From JAWXBT01 sp964523015 (GTDB lineage: Bacteria > Bdellovibrionota_C > UBA2361 > J135): DNA of 39,792 nt. Positions 8,304-14,915 of this stretch are shown in pieces. The position numbers were made by a program, and so were the translations under genes. The stretch lies in the NCBI GenBank assembly GCA_964523015.1, contig CAZFXN010000024.1:1-39792 (forward strand), given 5' to 3'. Position 1 is the stretch's first letter. Each line of letters begins with the position of its first letter. Below the pieces are notes generated by a model. It searched no databases, had not been told where the DNA came from, and saw only the letters and a program-made list of their open reading frames with translations.

Positions 8304-8600
8304 ATGAAAAGAAATAAGCTAAACCCCATTCATCCTGGTGAAGTTTTGATGGAAGAATTTTTGACACCGATGAAGCTGAGTCAAAATAGACTTGCCATCG
8401 CTCTCGGTGTGCCCGCTCGCAGAATTAATGAGATTGTTCTTGAAAAACGTGGCATAAGCGCAGATACCGCCCTAAGGCTTGCTGCCTATTTTGGCAACTC
8501 TGCTGACTTCTGGCTTGGCTTACAGATGGACTATGATCTTGACAATGCCCGCAATGAAATCGGCAGCTCCACTGAAAAGGATATTCGAAAGCGAGCGTGA
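8304..8600 (+). CDS. higA: HigA-family antitoxin, XRE-type DNA-binding protein
   Basis: HigA antitoxins neutralise HigB ribonucleases and repress their own operon. The 98-residue protein has the family opening NPIHPGEVLMEEFL (residues 7-20). A helix-turn-helix follows (about residues 26-58: LSQNRLAIALGVPARRINEI), then the characteristic TALRLAAYFGNSADFWLGLQ stretch (about 66-85). Length is normal and no key region is missing. It follows the internally deleted higB by 7 bp and should share its promoter. It may therefore be a solitary antitoxin, kept as a repressor or as protection against related toxins, or simply not yet lost. The family call is firm. Its present role is inferred. Confidence 0.9.
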   Translation: MKRNKLNPIHPGEVLMEEFLTPMKLSQNRLAIALGVPARRINEIVLEKRGISADTALRLAAYFGNSADFWLGLQMDYDLDNARNEIGSSTEKDIRKRA

Positions 8601-8754
8601 CATTACTCTTTAAGTGGAACGCTGCCATTCCCAATGCCCCTTACGGATTGTTAACCTTTGTTCCTCTTACCCTCAGGTTTAGGGAAACTTTTATATTTTT
8701 TCTTCGATAATAGTATTGAGAAGAGATGTAAAGTCTACACTTAGGGAAATTCAT

Positions 8755-9270
8755 ATGCCTAAAGAATCATTGGTGCCGGCGGAGCATATCGCGAGCAAGA
8801 TCTATTATGTGCGAGATCACAAAGTAATGTTGGATAGCGAGATAGCCTTATTGTATCAAGTTAAAACCAAATATTTAGTTCGTGCTGTTAAGAGGAATTC
8901 GGAAAGATTCCCTGATGATTTTGCTTTTCAGTTGACAAATCAGGAGGTTGCTAACTTGAGGTGCCATTTTGGCACCTCAAGTGGAGCGCATGGAGGACGA
9001 AGAAGCTGGCCTTGGGTCTTTACAGAGCATGGAATTCTCATGCTATCGAGTGTTTTGCGAAGTAAACGAGCAGCTCTTGTAAACGTTCAAATCATGAGGT
9101 CATTCGTCCACCTTCGACAAATGATAGCATCTCATGAATACTTATTGACGCGACTAGATGAATTAGAGGAAAGATACGATCAAAATTTTAAAGAAGTATT
9201 TAAAACTTTGAGACAACTGGTTGAGACTGCAAGTTCATCTGACAAAAAACCGATTGGATTTAAAACATAA
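8755..9270 (+). CDS. ORF6N domain DNA-binding protein
   Basis: ORF6N proteins are phage- and plasmid-associated putative DNA-binding proteins, related in domain use to KilA-N/antirepressor proteins. I start at the ATG at 8755 because AGGGA lies 8 nt upstream. A TTG at 8716 would add 13 residues. From this ATG the protein has 171 residues. The ORF6N core covers roughly residues 8-105, with family signatures IYYVRDHKVMLDSEIALLY, RFPDDFAFQLT, GGRRSWPWVFTEHG and MLSSVLRSKRA. A predicted helical/coiled C-terminal part (about 110-160, LTRLDELEERYDQNFKEVFK) follows. It stands alone with the higBA remnant between housekeeping operons, which suggests horizontally acquired material. A perfect 12-bp palindrome lies inside the coding region. 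Confidence 0.85.
   Translation: MPKESLVPAEHIASKIYYVRDHKVMLDSEIALLYQVKTKYLVRAVKRNSERFPDDFAFQLTNQEVANLRCHFGTSSGAHGGRRSWPWVFTEHGILMLSSVLRSKRAALVNVQIMRSFVHLRQMIASHEYLLTRLDELEERYDQNFKEVFKTLRQLVETASSSDKKPIGFKT
8954..8982. repeat. Perfect 12-bp inverted repeat inside the ORF6N gene
   Basis: ACTTGAGGTGCC at 8954-8965 and its exact complement GGCACCTCAAGT at 8971-8982 flank the 5-base loop ATTTT. It lies within coding sequence, at the variable segment just before the conserved GGRR motif. In RNA it would be a stable hairpin. No T-run follows, so it is not a standard terminator. Confidence 0.85.
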
Positions 9271-9379
9271 AAGATAAGAAGTACATCACTAAGCAACTCA
9301 AAGGGGATTTGAGCAACATCCCTAAAAGTGAGAATTCTTTAGCCCCATATTATGGAAAATCACTGAATTAACCCTCATT

Positions 9380-9408
9380 TTGACTCTAATACCCATTTTA
9401 GCTATAGT
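9380..9408 (+). promoter_or_regulatory. strong sigma70 promoter candidate for rpmF-plsX-fabG
   Basis: TTGACT at 9380-9385 and TATAGT at 9403-9408 are each 5 of 6 to consensus with a 17-bp spacer. Transcription would start near 9415 and give a leader of about 145 nt before rpmF. Confidence 0.65.
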
Positions 9409-9469
9409 CTGACACCCTGTAATCGGTTGACCTAAAGCCATGAGAAACTTGGGGAATTACAATTTTTTT

Positions 9470-9496
9470 GTTAAGCTTAGTTAAGCTTTGTTAAGC
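9470..9496 (+). repeat. Three GTTAAGC repeats with a 10-bp period in the rpmF leader
   Basis: GTTAAGC occurs at 9470-9476, 9480-9486 and 9490-9496, exactly 10 bp apart, so all three lie on the same helix face. Interrupting AAGCTT sequences make short palindromes too. The regular phasing suggests a protein-binding array for regulating the lipid/ribosomal operon. No known regulator can be named. Confidence 0.55.
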
Positions 9497-9558
9497 GACT
9501 TTGCTAGTGCAGGATTAAAGATTTACTTTGATCATTAAATTAGCGCGTAAGAGGATTT

Positions 9559-9741
9559 ATGCCAGTACCAAAGAAGAGAACATCTGTTAGTAGAAAAAAG
9601 ACAAGAAGGTCACATCACCATCTTACCAGAACTCATGCAAACATCTGCCCTAATTGTGGTGAGCCAGTGCTTCGTCATAGAGTGTGCATGGCCTGTGGTC
9701 AGTACCGCGGTAAGCAGCTTGTTGAGGTCAATACTCAGTAG
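9559..9741 (+). CDS. rpmF: 50S ribosomal protein L32
   Basis: A small zinc-ribbon protein of the large ribosomal subunit. The 60 residues start MPVPKKRTSVSRKKTRR, the classic L32 opening, and hold two CXXC pairs (C30/C33 and C43/C46) that bind zinc, so this is a zinc-type rather than cysteine-free paralogue. Length is normal. GAGG lies 5 nt before the ATG. The usual upstream neighbour yceD (DUF177) is absent, replaced by the ORF6N gene and a promoter. plsX follows after 14 bp, the conserved rpmF-plsX linkage. Confidence 0.96.
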   Translation: MPVPKKRTSVSRKKTRRSHHHLTRTHANICPNCGEPVLRHRVCMACGQYRGKQLVEVNTQ

Positions 9742-9755
9742 TTGGATTCACTACT

Positions 9756-10946
9756 ATGTCTGATCCTAATCTGCCCGTACCAAAATCGTTGCCTGTTGCA
9801 CTTGATGCTATGGGTGGAGATTCCGGTTCAAAGGTGGCTGTTGAGGGTGCTGTACTTGCAGCCAAAGATCTTAACATCAATATCCTACTCGTTGGGGATC
9901 AGCCTGAAATCGAAGCTCGCTTAAAAGAGCTAAAAAGTATTGATGATCCAAGATTAAAAATTGTTCACACTCCAGAATTTATAGAGATGGACGAAGTTCC
10001 AGCAATCGCTGTTCGTCGCAAACCCCAATCCTCAATGCATAAAGTTTATGAACTAATGCGTGAGGGAAAAGCTAGTAGCGTTGTCAGTGCTGGTAATACC
10101 GGTGCCTTTATGGCGATTGGGATGAATATTGTTGGATCGTTACCCGGGGTTGTCCGTCCGCCAATTGCCTCTCTAATACCAAACGTTGGAGATGCTGGGC
10201 CATCCGTTCTTTTAGATGCTGGGGCGAACGTAGATTGCCACGCCTATCAATTAATTCAGTTTGCTCTTATGGGAAGCTATTATGCTTTAAGTATTCTTGG
10301 GAGATCTGCTCCGAGAGTAGCTCTCCTTTCAAATGGGAGTGAGCCATCAAAGGGCACTGATATTATACGATCAGCAGCGGCTTCTCTCTCTCAAACCACA
10401 AAGATTAACTTCATCGGATATGTTGAGGGTAACGATATTGGACGCAACAAAGCTGATGTAATTGTCTGTGATGGGTTTGCTGGAAATGTCTTATTAAAAG
10501 GTATCGAGGGTGCAGTTGAATTAGTGTTCGATACGATTAAGCATCAGGTTAATGATAGTGGATTAGCCAAGCTCGGTCTTTGGTTAGCTAAGCCTGCATT
10601 AAAATCAGTATTCAAAGATAAACTAGATCCATCTGCTTATGGTGGTGCACCTCTCTTAGGTCTTAATGGAGTTAGTATTATTGGGCATGGTTCATCCAAT
10701 GCTAAATCCATTATGAATGGAATTCGGGTAGCCCAAAAATTAGCTGATGATGGATTGGTGGATAAAATTGCTGCTGCACTAACAGATATGGAAGGGATCC
10801 ATTCAGGAGTATTTCAGGATGGCATCTGGGGGCGTGTAGGAAAAAAAATTGAACAAGCTAGTTCCAAAGTGAAAAAGGGAGCTGAACTGAAGGAAGGAGA
10901 GCAGCGAGATTCTGATGGATCAAAGCCAGGCTCAAAGGAGATTTAA
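9756..10946 (+). CDS. plsX: Phosphate acyltransferase PlsX
   Basis: PlsX converts acyl-ACP and phosphate into acyl-phosphate, the acyl donor that PlsY uses to start phospholipid synthesis. It works as a soluble or membrane-peripheral enzyme. The 396-residue protein carries the family signatures DAMGGD (residues 17-22), SAGNTGA (about 110-116) and CDGFAGNVLLKGIEG (about 230-244). The C-terminal roughly 40 residues are a charged Lys/Glu/Ser-rich tail beyond the usual family end of 330-350 residues. The ATG at 9756 gives a short extra N-terminus and has no strong Shine-Dalgarno, so it may be coupled to rpmF. The stop abuts the fabG ATG with no spacer. fabH and fabD, often next, are not here. Confidence 0.94.
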   Translation: MSDPNLPVPKSLPVALDAMGGDSGSKVAVEGAVLAAKDLNINILLVGDQPEIEARLKELKSIDDPRLKIVHTPEFIEMDEVPAIAVRRKPQSSMHKVYELMREGKASSVVSAGNTGAFMAIGMNIVGSLPGVVRPPIASLIPNVGDAGPSVLLDAGANVDCHAYQLIQFALMGSYYALSILGRSAPRVALLSNGSEPSKGTDIIRSAAASLSQTTKINFIGYVEGNDIGRNKADVIVCDGFAGNVLLKGIEGAVELVFDTIKHQVNDSGLAKLGLWLAKPALKSVFKDKLDPSAYGGAPLLGLNGVSIIGHGSSNAKSIMNGIRVAQKLADDGLVDKIAAALTDMEGIHSGVFQDGIWGRVGKKIEQASSKVKKGAELKEGEQRDSDGSKPGSKEI

Positions 10947-11702
10947 ATGTTGAAAGGTAATGTTGCATTAGTTACTGGTGGATCACGAGGAATAGGAAGT
11001 GAGATCTCAAAAAAGCTCGCATCTCTAGGAGCACATGTATATATCAATTATAATAGTAGCTCTGGTGCCGCCGAAGAAACAGCTGCTGCATGTAATGAAT
11101 TAGGAAAAAATGGGAATGGTGGCAGCGCTGAGATTCTCGGCTTTGATGTTGCCTCTAGTGAAGCAGTTAATGCCGCAGTTGACACCATTAAAGAAAAATC
11201 AGGCAAACTTGATATCTTAGTTAACAATGCTGGTATTTCTAAAGACGGCCTGCTTTTAAGATTTAAAGATGAAGATTGGACGCAGACTTTAGCTACAAAT
11301 TTAAATGGTTCGTTTTTTTGCGCCAGAGCGGCAGCGAAGTTAATACTGAAATCCCCTCAGGGTCGCATTATAAACGTTAGCTCTGTAACTGCTGAAATGG
11401 GAAATGCTGGACAAGCTGCTTACGTTTCATCAAAGGCAGGACTTATCGGTTTAACAAAAACATTAGCTAAAGAATTAGCTAGTCGTGGTGTCACTGTAAA
11501 TTGTATTACTCCAGGATTTATTGAAACTGAGATGACTGGAAAGCTAAATGAGGAAACAAAGGCTGGGTATCTTAAGGCGATTCCTTTGGGACGTTTTGCC
11601 AACCCATCCGAAGTTGCTGAGCTTGTGGCATTTTTATCTGGGCCAGCCTCATCATATATTACTGGTCAAGTGATCGGGATTAATGGTGGTCTTTATATGT
11701 AA
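10947..11702 (+). CDS. fabG: 3-oxoacyl-ACP reductase FabG
   Basis: FabG reduces beta-ketoacyl-ACP with NADPH in each round of fatty acid elongation. The 251-residue short-chain dehydrogenase has the cofactor motif TGGSRGIG (residues 10-17), NNAG (93-96), the active-site Asn in TNLNGS (N118-N120 region), and the catalytic Ser-Tyr-Lys at S146, Y159 and K163. It ends in GQVIGINGGLYM, typical of FabG. AAAGGAG lies 6 nt before the ATG, inside the plsX end. The ATG directly follows the plsX stop, so the two are coupled. Many SDRs look similar. Position between plsX and acpP makes FabG the best call. Confidence 0.93.
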   Translation: MLKGNVALVTGGSRGIGSEISKKLASLGAHVYINYNSSSGAAEETAAACNELGKNGNGGSAEILGFDVASSEAVNAAVDTIKEKSGKLDILVNNAGISKDGLLLRFKDEDWTQTLATNLNGSFFCARAAAKLILKSPQGRIINVSSVTAEMGNAGQAAYVSSKAGLIGLTKTLAKELASRGVTVNCITPGFIETEMTGKLNEETKAGYLKAIPLGRFANPSEVAELVAFLSGPASSYITGQVIGINGGLYM

Positions 11703-11837
11703 TTCAGCATTTGTCTGATATTGCTGCCTTACTGCCTGAAATTATTAACAAATATAAGTCGATCGAACTGCTTGCATTACTACCCGTTTTTCTCTACTTT
11801 TATTCAGTCCCGCAATGAAGAAAGTTGTATCAGAGGC

Positions 11838-11876
11838 TTTTTGTCGTAGATTTTTGTCTTAGATTTTTGTCGGGGC
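11838..11876 (+). repeat. 13-bp tandem repeat x3 upstream of acpP
   Basis: TTTTTGTCGTAGA (11838-11850), TTTTTGTCTTAGA (11851-11863) and TTTTTGTCGGGGC (11864-11876) are head-to-tail. The last copy supplies the candidate -35 of acpP. No dyad symmetry is visible within a unit. Confidence 0.75.
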
Positions 11877-11918
11877 TTTTTTCTTTGAGTATATGCTGGC
11901 AACTTCAAAGTTGGCATA
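11867..11918 (+). promoter_or_regulatory. candidate acpP promoter with an overlapping dyad
   Basis: TTGTCG at 11867-11872 and TATATG at 11890-11895 are spaced by 17 bp. A dyad, CAACTTCAAAGTTG at 11900-11913 with TATGC/GCATA outer arms (11892-11896 and 11914-11918), covers the -10 and start point, where a repressor would act. The arms are interrupted by three bases on the left, so the symmetry is imperfect. AGGAG precedes the acpP ATG. Confidence 0.42.
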
Positions 11919-11960
11919 TTCAAGGCGAAGATTTTAGTAAACTTATCAGGAGTATAAAAA

Positions 11961-12206
11961 ATGTCATCAAGCGGTGATATCGCAGAACGAGTTAAGCGCA
12001 TTATAGTTGAACAACTCGGAGTAAGCGAAGAAGAGGTAACGCCAGAAGCTTCATTTATTGAAGATTTAGGTGCAGATTCATTGGATATCGTTGAACTAGT
12101 TATGGCCCTCGAAGAGGAGTATGACATAGAGATCTCCGATGAGGATGCTGAAAAGATCCAAACCGTAAATGACGTTATCAGTTACGTCAAAGAGAGAAAG
12201 AGCTAG
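11961..12206 (+). CDS. acpP: Acyl carrier protein
   Basis: ACP carries growing acyl chains on a 4'-phosphopantetheine arm. The 81-residue acidic, helical protein has the DSL attachment motif with S40 as the modified serine (GADSLDIVELVM). It also has the usual EEEYDIEISDEDAEKI helix III/IV region. Length and charge are normal. It is separated from fabG by 258 bp with its own promoter candidate, and is followed by a strong hairpin terminator. It is therefore probably transcribed alone at high level, as is common for acpP. fabF, the usual next gene, is missing, and glyA follows instead. Confidence 0.96.
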   Translation: MSSSGDIAERVKRIIVEQLGVSEEEVTPEASFIEDLGADSLDIVELVMALEEEYDIEISDEDAEKIQTVNDVISYVKERKS

Positions 12207-12224
12207 TCCTAGTTCACTCTTGAA

Positions 12225-12259
12225 AAGTCGAGGATCGTATTTGATACGATCCTCGATTT
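12225..12259 (+). terminator. Terminator hairpin after acpP
   Basis: A perfect 13-bp stem (TCGAGGATCGTAT at 12228-12240 with ATACGATCCTCGA at 12244-12256) closes a 3-base loop. Flanking A and T bases extend it to 12225-12259. The T-tract is short (TTTAAGATTT), so release may be weak, but the stem is very strong and lies 22 bp after the acpP stop. Confidence 0.78.
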
Positions 12260-12282
12260 AAGATTTCCCTCCAAAATCTAAG

Positions 12283-12310
12283 TTGAAATTATTATGCTAA
12301 ATAGCATAGT
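12283..12310 (+). promoter_or_regulatory. candidate glyA promoter with a 16-bp operator-like palindrome
   Basis: TTGAAA at 12283-12288 (5 of 6) is followed after 16 bp by CATAGT at 12305-12310 (4 of 6). The perfect palindrome TATGCTAAATAGCATA at 12293-12308 fills the spacer and most of the -10, the ideal place for a repressor. Another -10-like TATACT lies at 12336-12341, so more than one start is possible. No glycine riboswitch signature is visible. Confidence 0.5.
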
Positions 12311-12421
12311 GGTGGATATTTCCACCTTTTCCTTCTATACTGCCCCATCTCGCTGTTATAGTAATTGTCAAAATGTTTGTGATAACTGCTTCACTGATTT
12401 TCTTATTTCGTTTGGAGTCAT

Positions 12422-13678
12422 ATGGTTTCTCAGGCAAATTTAAAGAGTTTTGATTCAGAGATTTTTAATGCGCTTACTAAAGAGACGGAGCGGCAGGAAT
12501 ACTCCCTTGAGATGATTCCAAGTGAAAATTTTGTAAGTGAGGCTGTCCTTGAAGCTCTCGGCTCTACCGCGACAAATAAGTACGCTGAAGGCCTTCCTCG
12601 AAAGCGTTACTACGGCGGCTGTCACTTTGTTGATGAGATGGAAGAGATCGCAATCGATCGAGCTAAAAAACTCTTCGGATGTGAATTTGTAAACGTACAG
12701 CCACACTCTGGTGCTCAAGCTAATCAAGCAGTTTATGAGGCAGTATGCCAAAGAGGAGACACTGTCTTAGGTATGCGCCTTGATATGGGTGGCCACCTAA
12801 CTCATGGAAGCCCAGTTAACTTTTCAGGAAAACATTACAATATTGTTGCTTATGGCGTACGGAAAGATAATCACCTAATTGATCCTGATGAAGTTTTGGC
12901 CTTGGCCCGTGAACATAAACCAAAGATGATTATCTGCGGGGCCTCCGCATATTCAAGACATATCGATTTTGAAATGTTTCGTCGCGTAGCTGATGAAGTT
13001 GGCGCAATCCTTATGGCTGACATAGCTCATTATGCCGGACTTATTGCTGGTGGAGTGTATCCAAGTCCGGTTCCCATGTGTGATATTGTTACAACGACTA
13101 CTCATAAAACACTTCGTGGTCCGCGCTCCGGAATTATTATGGCTAAAGAGAAGTATGCTAAGGCCATTAATAAGGCCGTATTTCCTGGACTTCAGGGTGG
13201 ACCTCACATGCATACGATTGCTGCGAAAGCTGTCGCTTTTAAAGAAGCACTCGATCCCTCATTTAAGAAATATGCCGCTGAAGTTGTAACTAATGCACGT
13301 GCTCTTAGTGAGGAATTAACGAAGCAGGGACTCTCGATAGTTTCTGGTGGTACAGATTCCCATCTGATGCTTGTAGACCTTCGTCCAGCAGAGGTAACCG
13401 GAAAGGATGCAGAGGCTTGGTTAGATGCAGTTGGCATTACCTGTAATAAAAATGGGATCCCGTACGATCCGCAGCCTCCTATGGTCACTAGTGGTGTGCG
13501 CCTTGGTACCCCAGCACTTACAACCAGAGGTATGGGAGTTAGTGAAATGACACAAATTGCAAAATGGATTAAATCAGCCATTGAAGCTCGTGGAGATGAT
13601 TCAAAACAGGTTTCAATTAAGAGTGAAATCAAGGAGATGTGCAAAAAATTTCCCCTTTATGCTCATAGACTGATATAA
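12422..13678 (+). CDS. glyA: Serine hydroxymethyltransferase
   Basis: GlyA is a PLP enzyme that interconverts serine and glycine and supplies 5,10-methylene-tetrahydrofolate. The 418-residue protein has the family signatures EMIPSENF (about residues 30-37), NKYAEGLPRKRYYGG, VQPHSGAQAN, ADIAHYAGLI and the PLP lysine motif TTTTHKTLRGPRSG (lysine near residue 230). Length is standard (about 415-430). GGAG lies just before the ATG at 12422. nrdR follows after 23 bp. The glyA-nrdR-rib linkage is common in deltaproteobacteria. Regulation may involve the palindrome at 12293-12308. Confidence 0.97.
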   Translation: MVSQANLKSFDSEIFNALTKETERQEYSLEMIPSENFVSEAVLEALGSTATNKYAEGLPRKRYYGGCHFVDEMEEIAIDRAKKLFGCEFVNVQPHSGAQANQAVYEAVCQRGDTVLGMRLDMGGHLTHGSPVNFSGKHYNIVAYGVRKDNHLIDPDEVLALAREHKPKMIICGASAYSRHIDFEMFRRVADEVGAILMADIAHYAGLIAGGVYPSPVPMCDIVTTTTHKTLRGPRSGIIMAKEKYAKAINKAVFPGLQGGPHMHTIAAKAVAFKEALDPSFKKYAAEVVTNARALSEELTKQGLSIVSGGTDSHLMLVDLRPAEVTGKDAEAWLDAVGITCNKNGIPYDPQPPMVTSGVRLGTPALTTRGMGVSEMTQIAKWIKSAIEARGDDSKQVSIKSEIKEMCKKFPLYAHRLI

Positions 13679-13701
13679 ACAGGGCACTATAAAAGAGAGC
13701 T

Positions 13702-14184
13702 ATGTATTGTAGTAAATGTAACTGTGAAAGACTAAATGTAATTGACTCACGAAGCACCCCTGATGGTATTCGTAGGCGACGAGTCTGTTCACAGTGTGAT
13801 TATAGATTTACCACATATGAACGGCTAGAGGAGGAGGCCCCTTTAATCATTAAAAAAGATGGTCGTAGAGAGCCGTTTGATCGAAGCAAAGTTAGGTCCG
13901 GTATGATCCGTGCCTGTGAAAAGCGGCCTGTAAGCGTAGAAATGATTGATAAATTTCTAGGTGATATTGAAAAGCAGATCGGGGAACTTGATAAAAAAGA
14001 GATATCAAGTTTGGTAGTTGGAGAGCTTGTAATGAAAGCTTTACGCCAGATTGATCAGGTTGCCTATGTTCGTTTCGCCTCTGTATATAGAGAGTTTTCA
14101 GATGTCAGCCAGTTTATGGAAACGTTGCAGGGACTTCTTGAAAGTAAAGAGGTCATCGACCTACCAAAGGGATCTCATCATTAA
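13702..14184 (+). CDS. nrdR: Transcriptional repressor NrdR
   Basis: NrdR is an ATP/dATP-sensing repressor of ribonucleotide reductase genes. The 160-residue protein has an N-terminal zinc ribbon with C3, C6, C29 and C32, including the RVCSQCDYRFTTYE signature. An ATP-cone follows (about residues 46-136: IIKKDGRREPFDRSKVRSGM, DQVAYVRFASVYREF). Length is normal. It lies between glyA and ribE. No ribonucleotide reductase genes or convincing NrdR boxes (paired ACAnTATAT-like sites) are in this window, so its targets are elsewhere. ribD, often next, is missing here. Confidence 0.96.
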   Translation: MYCSKCNCERLNVIDSRSTPDGIRRRRVCSQCDYRFTTYERLEEEAPLIIKKDGRREPFDRSKVRSGMIRACEKRPVSVEMIDKFLGDIEKQIGELDKKEISSLVVGELVMKALRQIDQVAYVRFASVYREFSDVSQFMETLQGLLESKEVIDLPKGSHH

Positions 14185-14223
14185 CTAAAAAAACCAACCA
14201 CAACCTTACCGTCGGATATAAAG

Positions 14224-14874
14224 ATGTTTTCTGGAATAGTTGAAGAATCAGCCAAAGTAACAAAAGTAAATACAGCCACTGTGCCGTATAAGATCGTGAT
14301 TGAAAGTTCCCTAGATCACACTGAAACTAAGATAGGGGATTCGATCGCCATTGATGGAGTCTGTTTGACCGTTGTTGAAAAGAAAGGAAAGGAACTCTCC
14401 TTTGATATTGCTCTAGAGACGATCCGTCGATCAACAATTGGGGATCTTAAGTCAGGAGACGTAGTACATACTGAGCGTTCTCTTAAGGTTGGAGATAGAA
14501 TCAGTGGCCACTTTGTATTTGGACATGTTGATGTAAAGAGCACCCTTCTTTCAAGAAAACAGGATGGCAATTACGATCGGCTTTTATTTAGTTTACCTGA
14601 GGAAGTACGGGGCATGGTGGCCGAAAAGGGCTCTATATCTATCTCTGGTGTATCGTTGACCGTTGGGGAAGTAACAGCTGAAGATTTTGCTGTCTATCTT
14701 ATACCTCATACCTCGGAAGTCACTAAATTATCAAAGTTGCCAGTTGGTGGCACTGTAAACATTGAAATTGATCAATTAGCAAGGTATGTACAGAGCCTTC
14801 TCTTTAAAGGAGAGCCGAAAAAGAGCGTCATCTCAAAAGAATTTTTAGAGAATGCCGGGTATAAGGTCTCTTAA
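14224..14874 (+). CDS. ribE: Riboflavin synthase alpha subunit
   Basis: The enzyme dismutates two 6,7-dimethyl-8-ribityllumazine molecules into riboflavin and a pyrimidine. The 216-residue protein is made of two lumazine-binding repeats. Repeat one starts MFSGIVEE and contains DSIAIDGVCLTV and GDRISGHFVFGHVD. Repeat two contains EKGSISISGVSLTV and IPHTSEVTKL. Length fits the family (about 200-220). It lies 39 bp after nrdR and 41 bp before ribBA. All recognisable substrate-binding motifs are present. Confidence 0.96.
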   Translation: MFSGIVEESAKVTKVNTATVPYKIVIESSLDHTETKIGDSIAIDGVCLTVVEKKGKELSFDIALETIRRSTIGDLKSGDVVHTERSLKVGDRISGHFVFGHVDVKSTLLSRKQDGNYDRLLFSLPEEVRGMVAEKGSISISGVSLTVGEVTAEDFAVYLIPHTSEVTKLSKLPVGGTVNIEIDQLARYVQSLLFKGEPKKSVISKEFLENAGYKVS

Positions 14875-14915
14875 ATGATCTCATAACATTTTTTGGCAAA
14901 CTAAATTTCAATATC

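Noticed and set aside
9297..9322. Terminator after the ORF6N gene (CTCAAA/TTTGAG and GGGAT/ATCCC stems)
   Set aside because: The stems are only 5-6 bp, overlap each other, and lack a T-tract.
12257..12421. Glycine riboswitch before glyA
   Set aside because: No tandem aptamer-like structure. Only a short palindrome and small hairpins are present.
13204..13644. 146-codon minus-strand open frame within glyA
   Set aside because: Antisense shadow of a highly conserved enzyme gene.
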